Origin: Catellatospora paridis
GTDB taxonomy: Bacteria > Actinomycetota > Actinomycetes > Mycobacteriales > Micromonosporaceae
Reading direction: 5' to 3'
Length of the DNA: 64,000 nucleotides
NCBI RefSeq assembly: GCF_009720365.1
Contig: NZ_ML769315.1
Coordinates: 527,621-591,620 of the forward strand
The translations under genes were made by a program, and so were the position numbers. Numbering within the stretch: position 1 is the first letter of the stretch; the number at the start of each line of letters is the position of its first letter. Below the pieces are notes generated by a model. That model did not search any database, was not told where the DNA came from, and saw only the letters and a list, made by a program, of their open reading frames with translations. Positions 8,749 through 18,600 of this stretch are shown in pieces.

Positions 8749-8949
8749 TCAGCGGAGCCGGCCGGGCACCCGTTCGGCGTACTGGTCGCACACGGCACGC
8801 CAGATGACGTGCACCTCCTCGCCGTCGGCCAGGGCGGTGTCGATCGTCCGCCCGCCCAGCTGCGGCAGCACCTGGTCGGCGGCGACGCTGGCGGCGTAGG
8901 CCGGGCCGAAGACCTCGGTCAGCCGCTCGTAGAAGTCGGTCCGTCGCAT
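8749..8949 (-). CDS. DUF3046 small protein
   Basis: A 66-residue protein matching DUF3046: the MRRTDFYERL opening, FGPAYAASVAADQVLPQLGGRTI in pieces, and the ending IWRAVCDQY with a conserved Trp and Cys. The family is actinobacterial and typically sits beside recA-recX (Rv2738c in Mycobacterium). Its function is unknown; synteny suggests a link to the recA region but nothing in the sequence proves one. It lies 4 bp downstream of the MFS gene, so it may be read from that promoter. Confidence 0.85.
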   Translation of the reverse strand: MRRTDFYERLTEVFGPAYAASVAADQVLPQLGGRTIDTALADGEEVHVIWRAVCDQYAERVPGRLR

Positions 8950-8953
8950 CGGG

Positions 8954-10231
8954 CTAGTCTGCCACCTTCACCGCGGCGAGCGTGGACGGCCGCAGCGCCA
9001 GCGCGATCAGCGGGATCGTGGCCAGCCCGGCGAGCAGGGCCAGCACGGCGTACCCGGACAGCTCGACGACGATCCCCGACAGCACCCCGGCACTCGCCCC
9101 GGACAGGCCGGTGACCAGGTCGGACAGGCCCTGCGCGCGGGCCTTGACCGCGGTCGGCAGCGATTCGGTGAACAGCGTCGACCCGGCGACCATGGTGCCG
9201 GACCAGCCCAGCCCCAGCATCAGCAGCGCGGTGGTCAGCAACGCCGTGTCGTGGCCGGCGGCGGCGGCGACCGCACACGCGGCGATCAGCAGCGCGACCC
9301 CGCCCAGGATCACCGGCACCCGGCCCGCCCGGTCGGTGAGCCACCCCACCACCGGCGACAGCCCGTACATCCCGGCCACGTGCACGCTCAGCACGAACCC
9401 GACGATGCGCAGCGTGTCCGGGGCGCTGTGCGTCTCCCCGATGTGCACCGGCGTCATCGCCATCACCGCGACCATGACCAGGTGGCCCAGCGCCATCGCG
9501 GCCATGCCGAGCCGGGCGGCGGGCGAGGCCAGCACCGCCCGCGCCGCCGAGCCCAGCGTCTGCGGTCGTGCCGCGTCGACCACGGCGGCGGGCGCGGCGT
9601 CCGCGACCGCCAGGGTCTGGGCCGTCAGCAGCGGGTCGGGGCGCAGGAACACGGTGAGCAGTAGCGCGCTGAGCAGGAACGACGCCGCCGCGAAGGCGAA
9701 CGGGCCGGCCAGCTCCGGGATGCCGAACCGCGACAGCGACCCGCCCAGCGGGGAGGCCAGGTTCGGGCCGATCACCGCGCCGAGCGTGGTGGACCACACC
9801 ACCAGCGACAGCTGGCGACCGCGGCGGTGCGGCTCGGCCAGGTCGGTCGCGGCGTACCGGGACTGCAGCTTCGCGGTGCTGCCCGCGCCGAACAGGAAGA
9901 AGCCGACGAACAGCAGCGGGATCGAGTCGAGTAGCGCCGAGGCCAGCACCGCCACCCCGCCCACCGCGCCGGTGAGGTAGCACAGGGCCAGGCCGGGGCG
10001 CCTGCCGTACCGGCTCATCAGCGCCGCGGCGGGCACGGCCAGCACGCCGCCGCCGACGACCGCCGCGCTCTGCGCCGCCCCGGACAGGGCGGTGCCCGCC
10101 ATCGCCCGGGTGAGCAGCGCGCCGACCGAGATCCCCATGGCCACGCCCAGGCCGCTGACGACCTCGACGACCATGAGTAGGCGGACGGTCCTGACCTGCA
10201 CCGCGCTGCGCACGGCGACAGCAGACGTCAT
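8954..10231 (-). CDS. MFS transporter
   Basis: A 425-residue protein with about twelve predicted membrane segments. After the second helix comes MSRYGRRPGLALCY, the loop-2/3 motif of the major facilitator superfamily, and WLTDRAGRVP is its counterpart in the second half. A GGGAG Shine-Dalgarno lies about 8 nt before the ATG. The substrate cannot be inferred. No local regulator or biosynthetic cluster adjoins it. The gene ends 5 bp before the DUF3046 gene. Confidence 0.85.
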   Translation of the reverse strand: MTSAVAVRSAVQVRTVRLLMVVEVVSGLGVAMGISVGALLTRAMAGTALSGAAQSAAVVGGGVLAVPAAALMSRYGRRPGLALCYLTGAVGGVAVLASALLDSIPLLFVGFFLFGAGSTAKLQSRYAATDLAEPHRRGRQLSLVVWSTTLGAVIGPNLASPLGGSLSRFGIPELAGPFAFAAASFLLSALLLTVFLRPDPLLTAQTLAVADAAPAAVVDAARPQTLGSAARAVLASPAARLGMAAMALGHLVMVAVMAMTPVHIGETHSAPDTLRIVGFVLSVHVAGMYGLSPVVGWLTDRAGRVPVILGGVALLIAACAVAAAAGHDTALLTTALLMLGLGWSGTMVAGSTLFTESLPTAVKARAQGLSDLVTGLSGASAGVLSGIVVELSGYAVLALLAGLATIPLIALALRPSTLAAVKVAD

Positions 10232-10316
10232 GAGGGGGCTCCCGGGGGCGTAAGGGGTGTGGGCGCTTGCCCTACCTTGCCCGATCCCCCGGGCCCGCGT
10301 CGCCCCGGGTTCCGGC

Positions 10317-10381
10317 GAAGATCGCTGTCCGGTGCCGGAATCTCAGGTCAAGCCGCAGTTCTCGACACGAAACAGCGATCT
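10317..10381. repeat. Hairpin repeat family C, copy 2
   Basis: The outer arms GATCGCTGT (10320-10328) and ACAGCGATC (10372-10380) are inverted. The reverse complement aligns with copy 1 through GATCGCTGTTTCGTGTC and the inner ACCTGAG block. It lies just after the 3' end of the acetyltransferase gene. Confidence 0.75.
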
Positions 10382-10426
10382 CCCCCGCAGCCGACCAACG
10401 GCCCCCGGCCACCGACGACGGCCGGT

Positions 10427-10933
10427 TTAGCGGAGGTCCTCGGGGAGCAGGTCCATCAGGAGGCCGTCGTGCCAGGAGCCGTCGGAGCCGAGTTCGTAGC
10501 GGCGCATCACGCCCACCGGCTGGAAGCCGACCTTGGCGTAGCAGGCGATGGCCGCGGTGTTGTCCGCGGCCGGGTCGATGACGAGCCGGTGGTGGCCCAG
10601 CTCCTGGATCAGGTGCCGGGACAGCGTGCGTACGGCGTCCGAGCCCAGGCCGCGGCCGTGCACCACGGGGTCGAGGTACAGGTCCATGCCCGCGTGGCGG
10701 TACATGGCGTCGGTCTCCTCGTGCCACTGGATGGCGCCGACGACCCGGCCCTCGTGCTCGATGGCGAGCAGTTCGAGATCGGGATCGGCCAGGTCGTCCT
10801 TGATCTCCGCGACGAGGTCGTCGCCCTGCCACCGGACGCGGACCTCCGGCGTGGCCCGGATCGCGGCGAGGCCGTCCACGTCCTGCGGGCCGGCCGGCCG
10901 TAGCGTGACCCGCTCGCCCTGCAACGTCGTCAT
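10427..10933 (-). CDS. GNAT-family N-acetyltransferase
   Basis: A 168-residue protein with the GNAT fold. Acetyl-CoA binding motif A is seen as MDLYLDPVVHGRGLGSDAVR (V-x-x-x-x-G-x-G type), followed by the DPAADNTAAIACYAKVGFQPVG block, where N and CYAKVGF are typical of the RimJ/AAC6' branch. It begins MTTLQGERVTLRPA, as aminoglycoside and protein acetyltransferases often do. The ATG at 10933 has TACGGT 6 nt upstream and no Shine-Dalgarno. The substrate is unknown; the resemblance to AAC(6') enzymes is too general to claim drug resistance. Confidence 0.85.
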   Translation of the reverse strand: MTTLQGERVTLRPAGPQDVDGLAAIRATPEVRVRWQGDDLVAEIKDDLADPDLELLAIEHEGRVVGAIQWHEETDAMYRHAGMDLYLDPVVHGRGLGSDAVRTLSRHLIQELGHHRLVIDPAADNTAAIACYAKVGFQPVGVMRRYELGSDGSWHDGLLMDLLPEDLR

Positions 10934-10939
10934 GCCGTC

Positions 10940-10945
10940 ACCGTA
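10940..10945 (-). promoter_or_regulatory. -10 element of the GNAT gene (leaderless type)
   Basis: TACGGT ends 6 nt before the ATG at 10933, with no Shine-Dalgarno between. Confidence 0.5.
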
Positions 10946-11004
10946 CGGCCCGCTCCGCCTCCCGGCCCGCGGATTACCCATGATCGACTATGGACGCGAG
11001 TGGG

Positions 11005-11010
11005 TACGCT
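11005..11010 (+). promoter_or_regulatory. -10 element of the zinc-ribbon gene (leaderless type)
   Basis: TACGCT ends 7 nt before the ATG at 11018, with no Shine-Dalgarno between. Confidence 0.55.
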
Positions 11011-11017
11011 CTGCCGC

Positions 11018-11323
11018 ATGCAGATGACATGCCCGAAATGCCATGGACAGATGCGGCAGTACGAGCGCAACGGCGTCACCGTCGACCAGTGCAGCGAGTG
11101 CCGCGGCATCTTCCTCGACCGCGGTGAGCTGGAGCGACTGACCGCGGCCGAGAACGCCTGGCACGGCAACCAGCAGCATGCCGCCCCGCCGCCCCCGCCG
11201 CCGCAGCAGCACGGCTACCAGGACCCCTCGTACCCCCGGCACGACCAGCACCGTTACGACGACCACGGCCACCACAAGAAGCACAAGAAGCAGGAGTCCT
11301 TCTTCGAGGACCTCTTCGGCTGA
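11018..11323 (+). CDS. TFIIB-type zinc-ribbon protein
   Basis: A 101-residue protein. The N-terminal zf-TFIIB ribbon has CPKCHGQM at residues 5-12 and CSECRGIFLDRGELERL further on, with four zinc-binding cysteines. A Pro/His-rich linker follows (PPPPPPQQHGY and several HH pairs), then a Lys-rich tail ending ESFFEDLFG. The family is common in bacteria but its role is undefined. The histidine run could bind extra metal. It is convergent with the MocR-type gene and shares a hairpin repeat with it. Confidence 0.85.
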   Translation: MQMTCPKCHGQMRQYERNGVTVDQCSECRGIFLDRGELERLTAAENAWHGNQQHAAPPPPPPQQHGYQDPSYPRHDQHRYDDHGHHKKHKKQESFFEDLFG

Positions 11324-11331
11324 CCGATCCT

Positions 11332-11396
11332 ATAGACGCTGGCCTATCCGAATGACTTCGATCGCGAATTACTCATCCAGATAGGCCAGCGTCTAT
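11332..11396. repeat. Hairpin repeat family B, copy 1 (bidirectional terminator)
   Basis: Inverted arms beginning ATAGACGCTGGCCTATC, with about three mismatches in 24 bp, enclose a loop containing TTCGATCG. It lies between two convergent genes. Further copies are at 14939 and 53975. Confidence 0.85.
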
Positions 11397-11408
11397 TTAA
11401 AACCCTCG

Positions 11409-12740
11409 TCAGCGCAGCACCGCGCCCGGGGGCGGGAGCACGGCCGCGGCCACCGCCGCGGCCAGGGGCTCGATCTCCTCGGCCCGCAGGCTCGCGATGG
11501 TGATCCGGATCCCCGGCCCGGTCGCGGTGCGGTAGACGTGCCCGGGGACCACCGCATACCCGGCGTCGCGCAGCGAGGTCACCGCGCCCGTCTCGTCGGC
11601 CACCGGCACCCACACGTTGATCCCGGTGCGCCCGCTCGCGGCGACTCCCCGCCGCCGTAACGCGTCGACCAGGCCGTCGCGGCGTTCGTCGTACACCCGC
11701 CCGGCCTGCGCCACCGCCCGCTCCGCCGCCGGGTCCTGCCACAGCCCCAGCAGGGTGCGCTGGAGCAGCCCGGACACCCAGCCCGGCCCGAGCCGCAGCC
11801 GCCCCGCGACCCGCGACACCGTCTCCGGGTCCCCCGCGATCACCGCGCAGCGCAGGTCGGGGCCGTAGGGCTTGCTGGCACTGCGTACGAACGCCCAGTG
11901 CGCCCCGCCCGCGACCGGGTACGACGGCACCGCCGCCAGCTCACCGGCGTGGTCGTCCTCGATCACGAACACGTCGCGCAGCAGCGGCCGCAGCTCCCGT
12001 GCCCGCGCCGCACTCACCGCCGCACCGGTCGGGTTCTGCGCCCGGGTCGTGATCACCGCGGCGCGGGCACCGGCGGCGACCGCGGCCCGCACCCCGTCGG
12101 GCACCGGCCCCTGGTCGTCGACCGGCATGGAGACCGGAACCAGGCCCAGCGCCGCGATCAGATTCAGCAGCGCGCCCCAGCCCGGATCCTCGACCGCCAC
12201 CCGGTCACCGGCCCGCAACCGGGCGCCGAGCAGCCGGTCGATGCCGTCCAGCGCCCCGCCGACCACGGTGTACGCCGCACCCTCCGGCAGCACGGGCAGC
12301 CGGGTGCGGGCGCGGTCGAGCAGTTCGGGCAGCGGCCCGGCATCGGCGTAGCGCAGCGGGGCGGCACCGCCGGCGATCGAGTCGGCCACGCGGCGCAGCA
12401 CCGGGGCGAGGTCGGGCAGCAGCGCCGGGGCCGGTTCACCGTCGGTCAGGTCGCGCACGCCCGCGGGCAGCGGCACGGCGCGGGCCGTCCCGGCGGTCGC
12501 GATCGGCGTCACCGGGCGCACCCGGGTGCCGTGGCGGCCCGCGGTCACCACGATCCCCCGGTCACGCAGCCGCTGGTAGGCGGCCGCGACGGTGGCCGGG
12601 CTGACGGACAGCTCCTCGGCCAGCGCCCGCACGCTGGGCAGCGCGTCGCCGGGGGCGAGCGCGCCGCGGCGCACGCCCTCCTCCACACAGGACGCGATAG
12701 CCGTTGCCGTGCCTCCCGTGATCGGATATCGTACTGTCAC
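11409..12740 (-). CDS. MocR/PdxR-type transcriptional regulator (GntR-aminotransferase fusion)
   Basis: A 443-residue protein. The N-terminal GntR winged helix is recognised by GDALPSVRALAEELSVSP and TVAAAYQRLRDRGIV. The C-terminal fold-type I aminotransferase-like domain includes VEDPGWG, TRAQNPTGA, IEDDHAGEL and the PLP-lysine region SASKPYGPDLR. MocR regulators bind PLP and control vitamin B6 or amino-acid genes. The GTG at 12740 is preceded 7 nt upstream by CATACT with no Shine-Dalgarno. It is divergent from a flavin-barrel/GNAT gene, its likely target. A perfect 14-bp palindrome lies over its promoter. Confidence 0.9.
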   Translation of the reverse strand: MTVRYPITGGTATAIASCVEEGVRRGALAPGDALPSVRALAEELSVSPATVAAAYQRLRDRGIVVTAGRHGTRVRPVTPIATAGTARAVPLPAGVRDLTDGEPAPALLPDLAPVLRRVADSIAGGAAPLRYADAGPLPELLDRARTRLPVLPEGAAYTVVGGALDGIDRLLGARLRAGDRVAVEDPGWGALLNLIAALGLVPVSMPVDDQGPVPDGVRAAVAAGARAAVITTRAQNPTGAAVSAARARELRPLLRDVFVIEDDHAGELAAVPSYPVAGGAHWAFVRSASKPYGPDLRCAVIAGDPETVSRVAGRLRLGPGWVSGLLQRTLLGLWQDPAAERAVAQAGRVYDERRDGLVDALRRRGVAASGRTGINVWVPVADETGAVTSLRDAGYAVVPGHVYRTATGPGIRITIASLRAEEIEPLAAAVAAAVLPPPGAVLR

Positions 12741-12747
12741 AAACAAA

Positions 12748-12764
12748 AGTATGTACTAGTACAT
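12748..12764. promoter_or_regulatory. Palindromic operator and -10 between MocR-type gene and fusion gene
   Basis: ATGTACTAGTACAT at 12751-12764 is a perfect palindrome. It overlaps the minus-strand -10 CATACT (12748-12753), which ends 7 nt before the regulator GTG. It lies 23 bp upstream of the divergent fusion gene, so one bound protein could control both. Confidence 0.6.
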
Positions 12765-12786
12765 TTCTCGAGTCAAGGAGGCGGGC

Positions 12787-14067
12787 GTGACCACCTACCC
12801 GCAGACCCCGCGCACCACCGCACTGCGGATGCGCGAGCGCATGTCCTACGAGCGCAGCGCCGCGCACGCGATCCTCGACGAAGCCTGGCACTGCACCCTC
12901 TCCTTCGTGCTCGACGGCGCGCCTCGCGCCCTGCCCACCCTGCACATACGCGTCGACGACACGCTCTACCTGCACGGCTCCAGCGGCGGCCGGATGGGCC
13001 TGGAAGCCCGCGCCGGGCTGCGGGTCGCCGCCTGCGTCACCCACCTGGACGGCCTGGTGCTGGCCCGCTCCCAGTTCCACCACAGCGCCAACTACCGCTC
13101 GGTCATCGCCCACGGCACCGCCACCCTGGTCACCGACGAGCAGGAGAAGCTGCGCGTGTTCACCGCGCTCGCCGAGAAGATCGGCGAGGGCCACGCCGCC
13201 CGCACCCGCCCGCCGTCGGCCAAGGAACTGGCCCAGACCGCGCTGCTGGCACTGCCGCTGGACGAGGTCTCCGTGCGCGCCCGCACCGGCACCGCCGGCG
13301 ACGACGAGGAAGACCTGGCCCTGCCGTACTGGGCGGGCGTGCTGCCGCTCAAGGTCACCGCCGGTCCGGCCGAACCCGCCCCCGGCGTCACCGTGCCCAC
13401 CCCCGCCTACCTGCGCGCCGACCGCGGCCCGTGGCACGAGCCCGTGGTGCTGCGCGGCTCCGTGGTGACCCTGGAGCCGCTCGACATGTCCCACGTCGAC
13501 GGCCTTTACGCCGCGGCCGGAAACGACGACGAGGTGTGGCGCTGGCTGTACAAGCCCGCCCCGCGCAGCCGGGAGGAGATGGCCGTCGTCGTCTCCGACG
13601 CGCTGGCCGGGCACGCACGCGGCGGGCGGGTCCCCTGGGTGCAGCTGTCCACCGCCACCGGCGAGGTCCTCGGCACCACCTCGTACTACGCCATCGACAC
13701 CGAGCAGCGGCAGCTCGGCATCGGCCACACCTTCCTGGGCCGCAAGGCCTGGCGCACCGGCGTCAACACCGAGTCCAAGCTGCTCCTGCTGGAACGCGCC
13801 TTCGACGTCCTCGGGGCCGAACGCGTCGAGTGGCACACCCACCACAACAACCAGCGCTCCCAGGCGGCCATCGCCCGCCTCGGCGCGGTCCGCGAAGGCA
13901 CCCTGCGCCACCACCGCATGCACCACGACGGCCAGTGGCGCGACACCGTCACCTTCTCCATGCTCGCCGCCGACTGGCCCACCGCCCGCACCCGCCTGAC
14001 CGAAGGAAGGGCGCCGTCGGCTCGCGTCAGCGAGACGAGTAGCAGCTCTGCCCATCGCTCCGCGTAG
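12787..14067 (+). CDS. Fusion of flavin-type split-barrel domain and GNAT acetyltransferase
   Basis: A 426-residue two-domain protein. Residues 1-200 resemble the pyridoxamine-phosphate-oxidase-like (NimA-type) split barrel, with YERSAAHAILDEAW at the start and LYLHGSSGGRM in the cofactor region. Residues 215-400 are a RimJ-type GNAT domain with GIGHTFLGRKAWRTGVNTE and HHNNQRSQAAIARLGAV. AAGGAGG lies 6 nt before the GTG. The last 18 residues are Ser/Arg-rich and look disordered. Divergence from a PLP-sensing MocR regulator hints at a B6 or amine-related role, which is inference. The order of fusion and the cofactor (FMN, F420 or haem) are not settled. Confidence 0.82.
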   Translation: MTTYPQTPRTTALRMRERMSYERSAAHAILDEAWHCTLSFVLDGAPRALPTLHIRVDDTLYLHGSSGGRMGLEARAGLRVAACVTHLDGLVLARSQFHHSANYRSVIAHGTATLVTDEQEKLRVFTALAEKIGEGHAARTRPPSAKELAQTALLALPLDEVSVRARTGTAGDDEEDLALPYWAGVLPLKVTAGPAEPAPGVTVPTPAYLRADRGPWHEPVVLRGSVVTLEPLDMSHVDGLYAAAGNDDEVWRWLYKPAPRSREEMAVVVSDALAGHARGGRVPWVQLSTATGEVLGTTSYYAIDTEQRQLGIGHTFLGRKAWRTGVNTESKLLLLERAFDVLGAERVEWHTHHNNQRSQAAIARLGAVREGTLRHHRMHHDGQWRDTVTFSMLAADWPTARTRLTEGRAPSARVSETSSSSAHRSA

Positions 14068-14184
14068 CGGAGGGGCACCTCGCGGCGGCTCGGCCGTGGG
14101 GTCACGGGCGGGTGACGCAGGGCACGTCCGGGATGGCCTATCGGCCGAGGTAACGATGCGGCCACTCGCGAGAAGATGTAAGGC

Positions 14185-14841
14185 ATGCTCGGCATTACGG
14201 ACCTGTACACCTACGTGCTCGGCACGATCGCGATCGTCCTGCTGCCCGGCCCGAACTCGCTGTACGTGCTGGCCGTCGCGGCCCGGCGCGGGGTGCGGCA
14301 GGGCTACCGCGGCGCGATGGGCGTCTTCTGCGGCGACGGCGTGCTCATGCTGGTGTCCGCGGCCGGCATGGCGTCCCTGCTGCGCGCCGTGCCCGCCCTG
14401 TTCATGGTCGTCAAGTACGCCGGCGCCGCCTACCTCGGCTTCGTCGGGGTCAAGATGCTGGTCGGCGCGATCCGCAGCTGGCGGGACCGGTCGGCGGGCC
14501 GGGTCGCGGCGAGCACGCCCGAGCCCGAGCCCAAGGCGGAGAACCCGTTCCGGCGGGCGTTCACGATCAGCCTGATGAACCCGAAGGCGATCCTGTTCTT
14601 CATCTCGTTCTTCATCCAGTTCGTCGACCCGGGATACGCGTACCCGGCGTTGTCGTTCCTGCTGCTGGCGATCATCGTGCAGATCTGCAGCGCCCTCTAC
14701 CTCAGCGTGCTGATCTTCAGCGGCAACCGGCTGGCCGCCGCGTTCCGCAGCCGCCGCCGGCTGGCCGCGGCCGGCACCAGCGCCATCGGCGCGCTGTTCG
14801 TCGGCTTCGGCGTCAAGCTCGCCACCTCATCCCTGAGCTGA
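14185..14841 (+). CDS. leuE: LeuE-type leucine/amino-acid exporter (LysE/RhtB family)
   Basis: A 218-residue membrane protein with six likely helices. The opening VLGTIAIVLLPGPNSLYVLA contains the LPGPN signature of the LysE/RhtB family. SLMNPKAILFFISFFIQFVD and the ending IGALFVGFGVKLAT resemble E. coli LeuE closely, more than RhtB or RhtC. It would export branched-chain amino acids by proton antiport. The start is the ATG at 14185; no clear Shine-Dalgarno is seen. It follows the fusion gene by 117 bp on the same strand and ends before a family B hairpin. Confidence 0.85.
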   Translation: MLGITDLYTYVLGTIAIVLLPGPNSLYVLAVAARRGVRQGYRGAMGVFCGDGVLMLVSAAGMASLLRAVPALFMVVKYAGAAYLGFVGVKMLVGAIRSWRDRSAGRVAASTPEPEPKAENPFRRAFTISLMNPKAILFFISFFIQFVDPGYAYPALSFLLLAIIVQICSALYLSVLIFSGNRLAAAFRSRRRLAAAGTSAIGALFVGFGVKLATSSLS

Positions 14842-14938
14842 CCACCACACCCCGTCGCACCGCACCCGTGTCGCCCCGGCAACCCGCGACCCGTCAGGCC
14901 CGCCCGTGCCGGAGCGCGCCAGGCGCGTACCCACAAAA

Positions 14939-15002
14939 AGACGTTGGCCTATCCGGATGACAATTCGACGATCGAACTCATCCAGATAGGCCAACGTCTA
15001 TG
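14939..15002. repeat. Hairpin repeat family B, copy 2 (bidirectional terminator)
   Basis: Arms AGACGTTGGCCTATC...GGATGA and TCATCC...GATAGGCCAACGTCT are inverted, with a loop containing ACGATCGAAC. It lies between the convergent leuE-type gene and the 15079 gene. Confidence 0.85.
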
Positions 15003-15078
15003 ACAAGACGGGGCCGCAGGCCATAAAAAACGGCGGTCGGCGCTGGGCCGGTCGCACGTGCGGCAGGTCAGACGGGGC

Positions 15079-15453
15079 TCAGGCGACGGCCGGCTCCGGG
15101 ATCAGCAGGTCATGGCGACCGAGGTCGCGGATGATGTCGTTGACCACCCACACGTCGACGTGCGCGGGGCGGGCGTGCGTGTGCGGGTGCCGGGCATCGC
15201 GGTTGCGCACCACGAAGTAGTGCACGGCTGCGCGCACGCGGGCCCGGTCGACGGCGCTGGCACGCACCGTGTCGCGGATCAGCTGGCGCAGGTGCGCGGC
15301 GATGCGCTCGGCCAGGGCCAGTTCGTGGCCGGAGTGCTGGGACTGGCCTGCCTGCAGCCGGGCGAGGTGCCCGTCGAGCTGGCGCAGCAGGACGTCCGAT
15401 TCGTGGCGGCTGTTCTTCCTGTCGACGGCCGGTGTGGTCTGTCGTTCGGTCAT
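15079..15453 (-). CDS. Hypothetical helical protein, 124 residues
   Basis: I do not recognise a named family. The protein is soluble and mostly alpha-helical, with a heptad-like stretch around LLRQLDGHLARLQAGQ and a basic region LRQLIRDTVRASAVDRARVRAAV. A His-rich patch RHPHTHARPAHVDVW follows. The end VVNDIIRDLGRHDLLIPEP is compact. GGAGG lies 6 nt before the ATG at 15453, so it is translated from there. It is divergent from the Lhr helicase gene across 217 bp that hold no other gene. Confidence 0.6.
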   Translation of the reverse strand: MTERQTTPAVDRKNSRHESDVLLRQLDGHLARLQAGQSQHSGHELALAERIAAHLRQLIRDTVRASAVDRARVRAAVHYFVVRNRDARHPHTHARPAHVDVWVVNDIIRDLGRHDLLIPEPAVA

Positions 15454-15670
15454 GCTCACCCTCCGCACACCGTGTTCGATGGACTACTCATCGTGAGCAA
15501 GACGGTACGTGATTCGGGCGCATCCGGGCAAGACTCCCAACGAAACCGTCTCATCCACTGGGCCTACCCCTGCGGGGAGTGTGGCTAACGCCTCACCTGC
15601 GGCATCACCCGTTGGAGACCGGGCCCGAGCGCCGGGCGATTGTCGGTGGCGGGGGGCAGGATGGTCGGTG

Positions 15671-18600
15671 ATGAATACGCCCGCCGCCCCGTTCGGCCCT
15701 GCCACGCAGGCCTGGTTCGATGCGGCCTTCGCCGCGCCCACCCCGGCCCAGGCGGGCGCGTGGAAGGCCGTCAGCGCCGGCGACCACGCCCTGGTGGTGG
15801 CCCCGACGGGCTCGGGCAAGACGCTCGCGGCGTTCCTGTGGGCGCTGGACCGGCTCGCCCACGAGCCGCTGCCCGAGGATCCGACCCGCCGCTGCCGGGT
15901 GCTCTACGTCAGCCCCCTGAAGGCCCTGGCCGTCGACGTCGAGCGCAACCTGCGCACCCCGCTCACCGGCATCCGGCACGCCGCGGCCCGCCTCGGGCTG
16001 AAGGAACCGGACATCACGGTCGGCATGCGTACGGGCGACACTCCCGCGGACGAACGCCGCACCTTCCACCGACGCCCGCCCGACATCCTGATCACCACGC
16101 CGGAGTCGCTGTTCCTGCTGCTCACTTCGCAGGCGCGGGAGTCGCTGCGGGGCGTGGAAACCGTGATCATCGACGAGGTGCACGCGGTCACCGGCACCAA
16201 GCGCGGCGCGCACCTGGCCCTGTCCCTGGAGCGCCTCGATGCGCTGCTGGCCAAGCCCGCGCAGCGGATCGGCCTGTCGGCGACGGTCGAGCCGGTCGAG
16301 GCGGCGGCGCAGTTCCTGGGCGGGGCCGCGCCGGTGCACGTGGTGCAGCCGAAGTCCGCCAAGACCATCGAGGTCAGCGTCGAGGTGCCGGTCGAGGACA
16401 TGACCTCGCTCGACGAGGGCCGGGCCGACGACGAGGGCCCGCGCCGGGCCTCCATCTGGCCCGCGGTCGAGGAGCGGGTGTTCGAGCTGATCGGGCAGCA
16501 TCGCAGCACCATCGTCTTCACCAACTCCCGCCGCGGGGCCGAGCGCCTCTGCGCCCGGCTCAACGAGCTGGCGGCCGAGCACCTGGTCACGGCCGTGCCG
16601 CCACCCGCGCAGATCATGGCCCAGTCCGGCGCCGGGTACGGCGCACCGCCGCAGATCGCCCGCGCGCACCACGGCTCGGTCTCCAAGGAGGAGCGCAAGC
16701 AGATCGAGGAGGAGCTCAAGTCCGGGCGGCTGCCCGCCGTGGTGGCCACCTCCAGCCTCGAACTCGGCATCGACATGGGCGCGGTCGACCTGGTCGTTCA
16801 GGTCGGCGCGCCGCCCAGTGTGGCGGCGGGGCTGCAGCGGGTGGGCCGGGCCGGGCACCAGGTCGGCGCGGTCTCGCGCGGGGTGGTTTTCCCGACGCAC
16901 CGCGGCGACCTGCTGTCCTGTGCCGTGGTGGCGAACCGGATGACCGCGGGCCGGCTGGAGCCGCTGGCCTTCCCGCACAGCCCGCTGGACGTGCTGGCGC
17001 AGCACATCGTGGCGATGACGGCGCTGGACGAGTGGACCGTCGCCGAGCTGGCCGCGCTGGTGCGCCGGGCCGCGCCGTTCGCCGCGCTGCCCGAGTCGGC
17101 GCTGCACGCGGTGCTCGACATGCTCGCCGGGCGCTACCCGTCGACGGCCTTCGCCGAGCTGCGCCCGCGCATCGTCTGGGACCGCGCCGCCGACCGGCTC
17201 ACCGGCCGCCCCGGCAACCAGCGCCTGGCCGTCACCTCCGGCGGCACCATCCCCGACCGCGGCCTGTTCGGCGTCTTCCTCGCCGGGTCGGAGAAGGCGT
17301 CGCGGGTCGGCGAGCTGGACGAGGAGATGGTGTACGAATCCCGCGTCGGCGACGTGTTCGCGCTGGGCACCAGCTCCTGGCGGATCGAGGACATCACGCC
17401 CGACCGGGTGCTGGTCTCCCCCGCCCCGGGCCAGCCCGCGCGGCTGCCGTTCTGGAAGGGCGACCAGGCCGGACGGCCGGTGGCGCTGGGCAAGGCGCTG
17501 GGCGAGTTCTTGCGCAATCCGGCCCACATGGAAAGTCTCGACCCGTCCGCGGTGGGCAACCTGACCGCATACCTGGAGGAGCAGCGCGCGGCGACCCGGC
17601 ACCTGCCGGACGACCGGACCGTGCTGGTCGAGCGCTTCCGCGACGAGCTGGGCGACTGGCGCATCGTGCTGCACAACGTGCTCGGCGCGCCGGTCAACGC
17701 GCCGTGGGCACTGGCCATCGGGCAGCGGCTGCGCGAGCGCTACGGCGTGGACGCGCAGGTGCACGCGGCCGACGACGGCATCGTGATCCGGCTGCCGGAG
17801 ACCGCGGAGGAGCCGCCGGGCGCGGACCTGTTCGCCTTCGACGCCGACGAGATCGAGCCGCTGGTCGCCGAGACGGTCGGCGGTTCGGCGCTGTTCGCGT
17901 CCCGGTTCCGCGAGTGCGCGGCCCGCTCGCTGCTGCTGCCGCGGCGCGACCCGGGCCGGCGCCAGCCGCTGTGGCAGCAGCGCCAGCGCGCCGCCCAGTT
18001 GCTCGACGTCGCGCGGGAGTATCCGGACTTCCCGGTGACCCTGGAAGCCGCCCGGGAGTGCCTGCGCGACGTGTTCGACCTGCCGTCGCTGGCCGCGATG
18101 ATGCGCGACATCGCCTCACGGAAGATCCGCATGATCGAGGTGTCCACCCCGCAGCCGTCCCCGTTCGCTCGCTCGCTGCTGTTCGGCTACGTCGGCGCGT
18201 TCCTGTACGGCGAGGACACGCCGCTGGCCGAGCGCCGGGCGGCCGCGCTCTCCCTGGACCCGACGCTGCTCGGCGAGCTGCTGGGCCGGGTGGAGCTGCG
18301 CGAGCTGCTCGACCCGGCGGTCATCGAGGCGACCGCGCTGCGGCTGCGCTGGGTAGACCGGCGGGTGCGCGACGCCGAGGACACCGTGGAGATGCTGCGC
18401 CAGCTCGGCGACCTGTCCCCCGGCGAGCTGGCCGAGCGCGGCGTGGAAGGCGGCTGGCTCGACGAGCTGGCCCGCACCGGCCGCATCCTGGCGGTCCGGG
18501 TCGCCGGACAGGAGCGCTTCATCATCGCCGAGGACGCCGGACGCTACCGGGACGCGCTCGGGGTGGCCCTGCCGCCCGGCCTGCCCGCCGCGTACACCGC

